From positions 4,624,001 to 4,688,000 of the forward strand of contig JAFFSR010000301.1 of the NCBI GenBank assembly GCA_017163975.1: DNA of 64,000 nucleotides, read 5' to 3'. Position 1 is the first letter of the stretch, and each line of letters opens with the position of its first letter. The DNA comes from Anastatus disparis (taxonomy: Eukaryota > Arthropoda > Insecta > Hymenoptera > Eupelmidae). Position numbers and translations under genes: made by a program. A model generated the notes under the pieces. That model was not told the origin of the DNA. It made no database searches and was given only the letters and a program-made list of their open reading frames with translations. Of the stretch, positions 31,998 through 41,969 are shown one piece after another.

Positions 31998-32039
31998 TTG
32001 ATCGTTTCAATTTTTTTTGTTTGTTTTTCCATTAATATT

Positions 32040-33410
32040 GTTTTCTATTTTTAACCGACTTCAAAAAGAAAGAGGTTCTCAATTCGACTGGATTTTTTTT
32101 TTTTATGTCTGTTACCTCATAACTCCGTCATTTCTTAACCGATTCGAAAAAACTTTTTCTTATCTGATAGAGAATGTCTGCAGGAAGGTCCCATACGTGT
32201 CCTATAATTATTGGGCCAATACTCGGTTTGTATGACCCAATTATCAAATTAAGAAAACTGGGAGTTTTGTTTTCTCTCTCTCTCCCTCTCGCTCTCCCTC
32301 TCTTACCTAAGCTTCAGTATGTATACATGCACACACAACGACACTGTGCCGTTGGGCCTTCTCTCTTTCCTCCTATACATTGCTTGGTATAATGTACTAA
32401 TGCATGCGTTATGAATTGATAATGGAAGTTAGGCATAATTAGTAGGTCTACCTATATTTGCGCTTTTAGTAGGGGGATACACTAAAAAATTTTTTAACGA
32501 AACCAATTTCAAAAAAATGCACTAAACAATTACAAAAAAAAATTTTTTTAACAAAAAACAAAACCGACTTCAAAAAAATGCACTAAAAAGTTACAAATAA
32601 TTTATAATCTTTAATAATTATACGCTTGAGAGCGCGGTGGCGTAACGGATAGAGCTCTTGCCTTCAACGCGGTGGGCATGAGTTCGAATCCTGGCCAGGT
32701 ACCTCTGACTTTTTTTTCTAAAGAAAAATTAGTGTATGTGCTAATCATATCACGTGACTCTTACAAAATCCGATTTCATTGGGTATCGATTGATTGTTGG
32801 TCACAAAAAATGTGACTGACCATCGATCGGCAGTCAAAGATTTCGGTATGGTGTATCAGATGGGCTAGCCTGATGTAATGTGTTAAACGGTTCCGGGCTA
32901 GAATCTATCTGATATTATCATATGAAAAAAGTTAATTATATAGAGGATAATAATATCCTCTATATAATTAACTTTTTAAAAAAAAAAAAAAATAAAATAA
33001 AAAAAAAAAGAATAATTATACGCATAGTACGCATCTAACTCAACACATGTGTTGCAAACATATTATAGATTATCTAATTATTTGTAAACAGCACAAACAA
33101 ATTATATTATTGTTTAATTCACGAAAAAATATTATTGAAGTCGGCGTCAAATTCTACATCTGTGCAGAACGATTCAACAACTTGACGCTGACTTCGAAAA
33201 TATTTTTTCGTGAATTAAACAATAATATAATTTGTTTGTGCTGTTTACAAATAATTAGATAATCTATAATATGTTTGCAACACATGTGTTGAGTTAGACG
33301 CGTATTATGCGTATAATTATTAAAGATTATAAATTATTTGTAACTTTTTAGTGCATTTTTTTGAAGTCGGTTTTGTTTTTTGTTAAAAAAATTTTTTTCT
33401 AAAACTTTAT
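32040..33410. mobile_element. Composite repeat with AACCGACTTCAAAA ends, nested in the Helitron-like gene
   Basis: The motif AACCGACTTCAAAAA occurs near 32050 and 32562 and its complement near 33362. A left arm at about 32518-32622 (AAAAAATGCACTAAAAAGTT, AATTTATAATCTTTAATAAT) pairs with a right arm at about 33306-33405. An inner palindrome spans 33040-33295 (ACACATGTGTTGCAAACATA and complement). A tRNA-like segment lies at 32628-32702 and an 18-base-arm hairpin at 32931-32972. From memory, the AACCGACTTC...GGTTCTCAATTCG wording is widespread in arthropod repeats; that is not checked here. Confidence 0.65.
32628..32702 (+). repeat. tRNA-like segment (possible SINE head)
   Basis: GTGGCGTAACGGATAGAGCT resembles an A box and GAGTTCGAATCC (32680-32691) is a good B box, at a tRNA-like spacing. 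The two acceptor-stem halves do not pair, so I read it as a tRNA-derived SINE head and not a working tRNA. Confidence 0.5.
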
Positions 33411-34085
33411 CTTAATTATATTTATAATACGATTTGTCATGAATGCGTCTATCATAGTTGTGATTTTGTTGATATGTCAAATTCTTATTTTTGTTTGAAT
33501 ATTCTTAGTTTTTTTTTATAAATTCATTTTGTTTGGAAATTTGATTTTTCTGTTGCAATATATTAATAATTTTAAATTTTTTAATTGCAACTTTTAGAAT
33601 TTTTTTAAATTTTCATCCCTCTTGAAATTATTTCCAAGTTTCATAATTACATTAATGTGTAGAGAATCCATTTTATTTTCATGTTGCGTTATATTTAAAT
33701 TTTTTAATTTCTCAATCAAAACTTTTGTTAATTTTGATAATTTTTTATCTTTAAATTTATTTTTAAATGTCAGAATTGGTTCTTGTTTAATATCATTTTC
33801 AGATTCTTCAATGTTATTGTATTTTTTCTTAAGTTAGTTTTGATTTTTTTCTATTACTGTTTTGGTAAATTTTCTGTAGATAAGTTTTTAGTTTATAATT
33901 TGTTGCCTCTAAACATTTTATGTTATCTAATAAATGTAATTGTTGTAGTGCCAATTCTTATAACCTTTTTTCTTCAAGATAATCAAAATTTATATTTTGA
34001 CAATTCAATTTCCTCGTTGACAATTCCTTGTGATGTACAATTTGCTGATTTCTGGATGTCGCTTAATGAGTGATATTAGTATAAT
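33411..34085 (-). pseudogene. Lysine-rich linker of the Helitron-like gene
   Basis: On the minus strand an open stretch of roughly 75 codons (about 33830-33600), rich in Lys, Asn and Glu, contains EESENDIKQEPILTFKNK and QHENKMDSLHINVIMK. It lies between the Ulp1-like and the cysteine-rich parts and has the same base composition, so it is assigned to the same decayed gene. Confidence 0.5.
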
Positions 34086-34310
34086 CAACGAAGATAGACG
34101 CTTATAGAAGCGTACTCTTAAATGGGAAATTTCTGCGAAAAATGAGTTACCCAGCTACTGAGGGCGCCACTAGATCCCATGTATTTTTATATCTATATAT
34201 ATCAAATTTTTTATATGTATAGATATACAAACAATGTTAAAGTGTTACCCAGCGTATCGGACGAAAAATTTAACCCAGAAGTACGCTTCTATAAGCGTCT
34301 ATCTTCGTTG
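34086..34310. mobile_element. MITE J, copy 2 (7-bp target duplication)
   Basis: 225 bp, inverted relative to the copy at 19018-19242. Ends CAACGAAGATAGACGCTTAT and its perfect complement; GTATAAT on both sides (34079-34085, 34311-34317). It interrupts the end of the Ulp1-like domain. Confidence 0.92.
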
Positions 34311-34712
34311 GTATAATTGTTCTTTACTAATGGAAATATGACAATTGAATTTGTTTCATACATAGTTAGCAAATGTCCACGCATTTTTTCGATATCAAAT
34401 TCTATTTCACAAAGACACAAATTATTAACAATTGCTGTTGCGAACGCTATTGAAAAAATGCCACAATCAAAAGGACTAATCTGAAATCGAACTTTTTCAA
34501 AACACATTTGTAAGTTTTCACAAATTGGAAATAGTTTATTAATGTCATTTTTTTGTTCATCATTTAATCCATTAATATTTAAACTATCATGAACGAAAAT
34601 TACATTTTGTGAATAATAGATACAAATCCAGAGACCAAAATGCCGATTTCTGGAGAAAAGTATTTGTAGGTAAACTTGATTTAATGGAAATGGATTAATA
34701 TTTTCGGGCCTT
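34311..34712 (-). pseudogene. Ulp1 (C48)-like cysteine protease domain of the Helitron-like gene
   Basis: Read from 34712 downward in one open frame: NRHFGLWICIYYSQNVIFVH, then DSLNINGL, then a stretch ending FEKVRFQISPFDCGIFSIAF. The pattern His, Asp (HDS), Gln (FQI) and Cys (DCG) fits the catalytic set of Ulp1/SENP-type proteases. The N-terminus is cut by element B1 at 34713. The open frame through the whole domain and the spacing of the residues support the call. The link to the Helitron part rests on adjacency and strand. Confidence 0.72.
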
Positions 34713-37396
34713 CCCTACTGAAAAAAATGACACGAGATCTCACGATTGAAAATGGAACGAGATCTCATATGAGAACTCATTTGAGATCTCACGTGAGATC
34801 TCATTTGCCGTAAAATTTTATTTTTCCTGATGCCCGATCTCACGTGAGATCTCATGTGCAAAAAAATTTTTTTTTTCCGATACCCGATCTCACATGATAT
34901 CTCACATGAGATCTCACGTGAGATCTCATGTGCAAAAGAATTTGATTTTTTCCTACACTTATAGTTGTAATCAATGTCAACAAATCTAAAATCTAAATTT
35001 TGGTCTATAATTCAATTTATTTATACATATTAATAAAATTACAATTCAATGATTCTACACTACATCTACAAAACAATCGTTATCTAAAGCATGCTATTAT
35101 GAATTATGGTTTTAAACTATATTCGAGCGTAATTATACTTGGTGATTAAATAATAATAGAAACAAATTTTTTACGAAGATTGAGACGTTATTTACAAGTA
35201 ATAGTTAAGATACTACTCACTATGATTACAATTATGCATATCGCCTTTTACACTTGAGAAGGCCATCACTTTTTAGTGAGGTCTGGAGCGATGCCGTTCT
35301 TATACAATGGTTTGTACAGAATTTGTGTATTCACAAATTGAGATACTTATTTCATATCGTAGACGAAATCATGAATACGAGGCTCGTGGTCAGTTCACTG
35401 ATTAATGACAGTTTTTTTAATCAATAGGTAGTGTCATTCTATGACGCACGCTGCATCTGGTTTAGATTTACGGCATAACACGTCTTGCCAATTGTTACAC
35501 AATTTGCATGTCGCCGTAAAAACAGTTGCAGCTTTATTTATGTCTTAGAACATTATGACAAACTACCTTCAATGAACTGACAGCGACTTAGTACTTAATA
35601 TTTTTTTTTTTATCATACTGATAAATTATTTTTACATATTATTTATAATAGCGTCTTACAGATTTAAATAATATAGGTTTTTCTAATTCAAGAATTATTA
35701 ATTTTACTTTTATTTTAGAGTATAATCGCAATCTTATTGCTTGTTTTCTTAATTCAGTCGTAAATCTACCGTAATCTGAAAAATTTTTAAATTGTGCTCG
35801 AATATAATTTTAAACCATGATAAATAATCATATTCATACAGACTATTCACATAGTTTTCATAATAAAAATTATATTTGCATGCAATTTAAGTCCAAACAT
35901 TAAAAGTAAGATGATAAATTTATCTTATTATTATGCTATTCGTCAAGAGCTAGTCGGAGCAGATTCGATACCGACCGAGAATTGAACATCTGTTATTTAA
36001 TTTTCTACTACTAAACGTAGTGGAATGAATTAAAATTTCAAATATATTTACAAAATTGATTTCTCTATTACACTCACCAAAATAATTGAAGAAAATTTTA
36101 AAAATTAAAAAATTTTATACTACAACTGTTTATTGAACTGTAAGTACGGTTACTTACTTTTTGTCTAAAATATGATGAATATTATGAAAATAACATCTAT
36201 TATACAATCATGTATGTAAAATTGCGCTCGATAACAATTTCTTTTGAAAACAGTATATTTATTTCATTTAGGATTATATAACATTTTTACTTCTTGGTCG
36301 GTAACCACATTTGCTCCAGCTCACTCTTGAAGATGAGGTTTAGACCTTTTTTACCTATCGAAAGTAGCTAAATAATTAATTTTGTTTATTTTTGATAAAA
36401 ATATATATCAAAATTTTTTCACTTGTAAATATCTATTTATTTTAACAAATGAGGAGCGAAAGCGCGTAAATTTGTCCAAATTCAAAGAATAAGCCGAAAA
36501 AAATAAATAAAAACAAAATATCTTTTTTAGCTATTTTCATTTGGTAAAGTTAGTCAAAAGCTAATCCGAAGTGGAAAGTGACACCATGAAATACAATGCA
36601 AATTAAATGAAGTGGCTAAAATAAGGAATACTAACTTCGGGCAAGATGCATTGGGTCTTGTAGCTCTACTAAATTTATAGAATATGATGATGTTCTGTAT
36701 TTGAATACGTATTTATAATATTAATATAAGTAAATACATTGAAAACATAATAAAGCTCCCCCTTCTGATACTATTTGTTATCCAACTTTATGAGTAAATG
36801 GAGAATTAAATCGGGTTTTTTCACTTCAAGAAAAAAAGTAGTAGGATTCAACTTGAGTACGGACAACTAAAGAAATCTACCGAAATCTTATATTTGAAAA
36901 GTTATATACAAGTTTTCAATTTATAGTATTTTGAGGTTAGGTTTGTCAACTTTGATGTCTAATTTGCAATCTAAGTTCATAAAAAAATAACAGCTCCAAA
37001 GGATTTTTTATTTTAACTAAAATAATAGTATTAATATAGCTAATGTCAAAATTTGTCAAAATTTAAAGAACAAGCCAAAAAAAATAAAAAAGTAATAAAT
37101 ATTTTTTTCAAATTTTTTAAATTGAATAAAATATATAAGAGATCCCATGTGAGATCACATATGAGATCGCACATGAGATTGCATATGAGATGTCATATGA
37201 AATCACCTATGAGATCACACATGAAATCGTATGTATATTTCTTAAATTTTTAAAATAAAATAAATATATGTGCGATTTGACATGAGATCTCACATATATT
37301 TATTTTATTTTCAAAATTCAACGAATATATATAAAATTTCATAGGCGATTTCATATGATATCTGACATGAGAGTTCATACAATATTTTCAGTAGGG
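34713..37396. mobile_element. Element B, copy 1 (GAGATCTC words)
   Basis: Ends CCCTACTGAAAAAAATGACA and ATATTTTCAGTAGGG. Both ends carry arrays of CATATGAGATCTCACGTGAG words. The interior (about 34930-37050) has no clear reading frame and matches the interior of copy 2 in inverted form. It holds an extra foldback insertion at about 35943-36335. It interrupts the Helitron-like gene. No target duplication is visible. Confidence 0.8.
35943..36335. mobile_element. Foldback element nested in B1
   Basis: Arms TCAAGAGCTAGTCGGAGCAG, TCGATACCGACCGAG (left) and TTGGTCGGTAACC, TTTGCTCCAGCTCACTCTTG (right) pair. The segment is absent from copy 2 of element B. The wording ACCGACCGAG...TTGTTATTTA relates it to the TTAA-type element at 13476-13860. 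Confidence 0.68.
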
Positions 37397-37655
37397 ATGA
37401 TTTTTCTCGGATTGTTCTTTAAACTTATACATATTTACACTCTTCCGATTCTTATTTATTTAAAATAAGTTCATACCTATAAGTAGAAACGGTGGTAGCG
37501 GAGGGGCTAACGCTCTTGGCTCATGCTGTAGTAGACCGGAGTTTAATCCCCGGGAAAATTTCGGAAAAGTTTTTCTGAATTTTTCTCTATGGAATAGAAC
37601 TCGGAGACTAGGAAAAACCAATTGAAAATTCCCCCTGGCCAATATTTGGTACGAA
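37397..37655. repeat. Repeat with tRNA-like segment, also flanking B2
   Basis: About 250 bases matching 50270-50527 in inverted form. On the plus strand GTGGTAGCGGAGGGGCTAAC resembles an A box, and GACCGGAGTTTAATCCC (near 37532) a diverged B box. A tail AAAGAACAATCCGAGAAAAA (complement) is also found inside element B (AAAGAACAAGCCGAAAAAAA near 37067). Confidence 0.6.
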
Positions 37656-38400
37656 GAAATTAATTAATTTGAAATATTTTTTAGATACGTAAAAATATTT
37701 TATTGGAGGAAAAAAATTTTATTTTTATTACGAAATATTAATTTAAAATAAAATTAATAATTTTCAGTATGAGATATTTTTAAGTTAAAGAAATATCTTA
37801 TTTATGTTGAGCAATATTTTATTGATATTTAAAAATGTTATTTTCACTGACGGAATAAATGATATTGATACAAAAAGTGTTTCACCTATTTCCAGAAAGA
37901 ATCTATTCGATACAATAAAATTTTTTTCGTTACAAAGAAATTTTTTTTCCACTGTAGCTATTAGATTTCAAGTAACGGTTTTATCATCTATCATTTATTC
38001 TCATCATGTGGCGATAAAGACAGAGTTAGGTTCAAGTAAAAACCACTACTCGAATTAGGTATTGGAATAGGAGTCTAAGATCGTCTATGATAATGAAAAT
38101 TTATATGGTTGGAATATATATTCAAAATAGATTAAATAACAAATACTATTTTCTTCATTAAGAAAAAATAAGTTGATCGGAAAAAAATTTTCTCTTATTT
38201 ATTTTCTAGTCTATTTTCAATAATAATAAATTTTATTAAAAACGGAACAATTTATTCTAATATATTTTAACAATCAAAATAATACTTTTAATTTATTTAG
38301 AAATAAAATTTTTGAAATACTTTTAATCTCATTCAAATAATGAAAATAATTTCAATTTATAAAATTCATAGTAAAGGATTAAATATTTTTATCTTACCTG
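37656..38400. other. AT-rich region, no feature recognised
   Basis: AT-rich sequence with many AAATATTTT-like words; no gene was recognised. Confidence 0.4.
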
Positions 38401-38479
38401 CAAGAAATAAAATGTTGGCTCTCGAATATTCGCCTTTGTGACTTGAAGGATTACAGTGAACTGGACGGTGATTATTTTT

Positions 38480-38838
38480 AACGAAGTGAAATCCGTTATT
38501 ATCAAAGTCCTCACAATCGTCTGACACAAAAGACACAAGAGTATTTTTTTTCATACTCTTCTTATACATCGGCTTTGTTTCAAATGCTGCTCGGGGTTGC
38601 GCACGCCGTATTAACAAAATTTATCACGCGTTAAATAGCTCTAAAAAAGCTTTCTGATTGGTTGACACAGCTTATCTATAAAGGAACCCCTAGTGTGTGC
38701 AGTATATTTTCGGACACAGCAATATACTAAGCATTACTGGTGCGCAACTTCAAAAAGCGTGTTTAACACAGCCATTTTTATGCGAACGTAATTTCCCAAG
38801 CAAGACAATGAAAAGTCTGTGAACGCATCCATACGATG

Positions 38839-38897
<59 letters not shown>

Positions 38898-38948
38898 CAT
38901 TAGTAATACATGGGCTTTGTTCCAAATGCTTGCGATATATATATATAT

Positions 38949-38982
<34 letters not shown>

Positions 38983-39040
38983 GTATATACATTTTGCGAA
39001 TACGGTGTGCGCACTCTTGTGTCTTTTATGTCAGACGATT
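38480..39040. repeat. Inverted repeat with (TA)n cores
   Basis: TCGTCTGACACAAAAGACAC at 38518 has its complement near 39010-39037 (GTGTCTTTTATGTCAGACGA), and GCTTTGTTTCAAATGCTGC (38572) recurs directly as GCTTTGTTCCAAATGCTTGC (38910). (TA)n runs at about 38843-38894 and 38935-38985 lie between. Confidence 0.65.
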
Positions 39041-39065
39041 GAAAGGACTTTGTAGAGGCTAACAT

Positions 39066-39083
39066 TGGTGACCCCGACAACCG
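39066..39083 (+). promoter_or_regulatory. Possible primer binding site
   Basis: TGGTGACCCCGACAACCG follows an LTR-like ending GCTAACA by one base. TGG-start sites complementary to tRNA 3' ends are the norm for LTR elements. The upstream sequence does not match the LTR at 46272-46591, so the assignment is tentative. Confidence 0.45.
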
Positions 39084-39375
39084 TTAGGGGAGACAGGACA
39101 ATGCAGCAGCTAGAAGGACGCCTGAGCAAAAGTCGTTGGCCAGCAAGGGTCCGAGCAAAGGTTGCTATCGTCTCGCCGGAAATACATTTTAAAGGTTAGA
39201 ATTAGAATTTCGCGAGCGCGTTGTAAATACTTATCTTAAAGTAAAAACAAAAATTTTAAAACATATATTGAATTATAACTAACAAAAATTTATCTTGGAA
39301 ATTACAGCAGAGATTATTTTTTTCTCTACACATATAGTATTAACATAAAGTAAAGTAATTGTTCGCTCGGAAAGA

Positions 39376-39379
<4 letters not shown>

Positions 39380-39420
<41 letters not shown>
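39380..39420. repeat. (TA)n microsatellite in the element leader
   Basis: About 40 bases of alternating T and A. Confidence 0.92.
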
Positions 39421-39425
<5 letters not shown>

Positions 39426-40620
39426 CTAACAGAATTGATATAGCACAGTAAGTGAGAGACTGGCTTTCTCCAGCTGCACGTGTGAGAGAGAATAGTGGAT
39501 ATTTTTTTTCTTTTGATGGTTTTAATGTTCTTAAGGGGATGGTTGGTGCCGGTGTAGACTCGGCACGTGGTGCAAACCATCGAATTTGTTCGTCTCTTTG
39601 TCCACGAGTCGTGGCTGCGTCGGTTGCCGGCAGTCATATGCCTTGTATAAATTTTTCTTCTTTCTTTTTTGTAATAAGAGATAAAACGTGTAGACTGGGG
39701 GGAGTATAGGAAATCTCTCTCTCTTCCTTCATAGAAAAGAAAGGGGGAAGTTATACGTAAAGAAATAAGAAATAAGAAAATCTGTGCAAAGACATGAATA
39801 TAAGTACAAAAAAAAATATTAGAAAAGGGTAAAACTGTCAATAGTGAAAAAAAAAACAGAGTAAGAAGAAAATAAAAGTGCAAAAAAAGAAAAAAGTGAT
39901 TCGATTGTGCGGGTAAAGTACAGCGGCTAGCGAGAAACGCGTAGAAAAGCCGAGACGCGACGGTTATTTTAAGGTTAGATAGAGGTGATTCGTGGGTGAG
40001 TCGCGTGTGCGCGTGGGGGACAAAAATTTTCGTAAGTATAACGAACAAAGAGTTAAAAGTATGATTGTTGGCATGTTATGGATCGATGTATGACCTTGAG
40101 AGATACATTCTAACTCATACATTTGTGTAGCTCTTAAGTGTTCTCAAGGGGTCATGCGGAGGTCGCGCATGCCGGTAAAGACGCGAAAAGTAAATAAGAA
40201 TTATATTGCCGCGCACACGGGACGAATTAACGACGATTTTAAAATTGTAAATAGTTTTCTGTGATTTTATTTGAGTTGTATTTTGCGTAGGCCTTTTACA
40301 CCTATCGCAATCAACCTTGGTCGATAATTTTAAGCAATTGTTTATTTACGTATTTAAACATTGTGTTTCGTGATTATTTATTTTAACGGCCGTGTAACGT
40401 GTATTATTTGTTTATTTATTTGTATTATCGTGAACATTTATTTGATCGTTCGTGTAAGCTATTTATTTATTTATTTTAATGTCTTATTAATTTATTTATT
40501 TATTCATTGCGTGTAGTATTTATTGAATCTAGTCAACGTAAGACTGAGTAATATCGATCAAGGTCGGTTAAAATTTATAGCGAGGACTGTTTTGTATTGT
40601 ATAAAACCTCGAATCACAAA
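39421..40620 (+). other. Long leader of the Ty3/gypsy element
   Basis: About 1.2 kb without a credible reading frame. It contains a good 5' splice-site match (GGGTGAGT, GT at 39996) and repeats of TTTATTTATTTA near 40450-40510. A long leader with a donor is known from elements that make a spliced subgenomic mRNA. Confidence 0.5.
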
Positions 40621-41969
40621 ATGGCTACCGGAAATACGCTACAGAACGAAATGTTAAATGGCGGAACTGACGACGCTGTAGCTAGTGTATATAATAGCAC
40701 GCCTAATAATAGGGAACGAGACGCGTTTAGGAATCAGGTAGATAATAACAGAGCTCTTGCGGATCAAGAGACAATGAATAGTAGTAGTATACTAGGAGCG
40801 AGCGGTACGAGAAAAGTAGAAGAATATTATAAAAAACAGTTATTAGAAATAAAGAAACATTATGAAACGAATATGGGATTTTTAATAAAAAGAATAGAAA
40901 TGCTCGAGTTAGACGGAAATAAACCGGGAGAAAGGTTAGAAGCACACGATGTGCATGACAATGAGCAAATACCGACGCACGCAAATAAAGAGAATATTGA
41001 CGACGTGCAAAACAAATTTAGGTTAGGCGGACAACGCGCTAACATAGTAGTACCCAGTAACCTCATGCAAAACCGTCAAATTAATTTTCCCTTCTGGAAG
41101 CATAATCCGGAAACGTGGTTTGACTTATTTGAAGCCCAGGCTAAAATGCAAAATGTTACGGACGAGAGCGTAGCGTTCGTATTACTCATAAATAATTTAG
41201 ATAGTGACGTAATTCGCGAAATATCGAACTTAGTAAAAACTTTAAAGCCGGGAAATAGATATAACGGGTTGAAGAAATACCTCATGGAGACTTATGACAG
41301 TCACAAGAAGAGAGGTTTAATAAATTATTCAGAAAATGTCGGGCGCACGGAGAAAAGCCATCGGAATATTTAAGAGAATTGCTCGACGTGACAGACGGTA
41401 TAATAGAACGCGAGGTTATCTTAAGGGTATGGAAATATAATCTTCCACCCAGCATTAAATCGCACCTGGTGGGAAAAATAAATTTAAGAAACGAAGGAAT
41501 CGTGGTAAAAAACGCGGATGAAATATATAAGAATAAATGCGAAGAAGAGGTCGGTAAAATGGTTAGCATAGTAAATCATGGTAAAAAAGAAAATGATAGA
41601 CCGTACACGGATAATGTAGGTATTAAAGCTCATATCGAAGCAGTAATCAAAAAGACGCTCGGTAAAGTAGTGAACGAGTTTAGAGGCAGAGGACGCTCGC
41701 GAACCAACAATCGAAATAACAGTAAACGTTGTTGCGTATACCATGCGAAATACGGAAAAAATGCGTATAAATGTTTAGAGCCCTGTGATTGGATTAATTA
41801 CGAGAAGAGTCAGGAGTCCGTTCCACCTACTATTGATAGAAAAAGGCAAGAGTCTAAATCACCCAACCGCGGAGTAGCAAGAAGCAATAGCGTTGGAAAA
41901 GAAAAGAACCAAACGCGAAGTAATAGTAGAGATAGAGAACATTTAAACTTTCGAACCGGCGGGTAGAGG
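40621..41969 (+). pseudogene. gag: Ty3/gypsy Gag (one frameshift)
   Basis: The start chosen is ATG 40621 (AAAATGG context); an in-frame non-ATG start further up is unlikely. The first frame ends at 41373 and the second runs to 41966 with its stop at 41967-41969. They belong to one protein: the capsid-like core FPFWKHNPETWFDLFEAQAK is followed by LKPGNRYNGLKKYLMET, then, after a single-base shift near 41350, EYLRELLDV. A C-terminal CVYHAKYGKNAYKCLEPC motif is the Cys/His form found in several insect gypsy Gag proteins in place of a CCHC knuckle. The frameshift would abolish full-length Gag unless it is a sequencing error. Coiled-coil-like sequence lies around residues 70-110. Confidence 0.85.
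41942..41948 (+). promoter_or_regulatory. -1 ribosomal frameshift site between gag and pol
   Basis: The heptamer T TTA AAC is set exactly in the gag frame (CAT TTA AAC), six codons before the gag stop. A -1 slip moves ribosomes into the pol frame, which is open from here through the protease. TTTAAAC is a canonical slippery sequence. The downstream stretch is GC-rich (CCGGCGGGTAGAGGGGGC), where a stimulatory structure could form. Confidence 0.8.

Larger units (their letters stand above)
31240..34712 (-). mobile_element. Helitron-like element remnant
   Basis: Minus-strand remnant of a Helitron-type protein gene, N-terminal part only: a Ulp1-like protease domain (34712-34318), a lysine-rich linker, a cysteine-rich block and the beginning of the Rep/helicase-like N-terminal region (to about 31240). 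It is cut by element B1 on one side and by the K-type repeat on the other, and carries two insertions (32040-33410 and MITE J2 at 34086-34310). The Rep HUH motif and the helicase are not present in the window. Confidence 0.72.

Noticed and set aside
32628..32702. Working tRNA gene
   Set aside because: Acceptor-stem halves do not pair and the segment lies inside an inverted-repeat element.
38734..39080. Tyr/Ile-rich open frames
   Set aside because: Translations of (TA)n runs.
39326..40048. 240-codon minus-strand open frame in the gypsy leader
   Set aside because: Opposite to the element, low complexity, includes a (TA)n run, no known domain.
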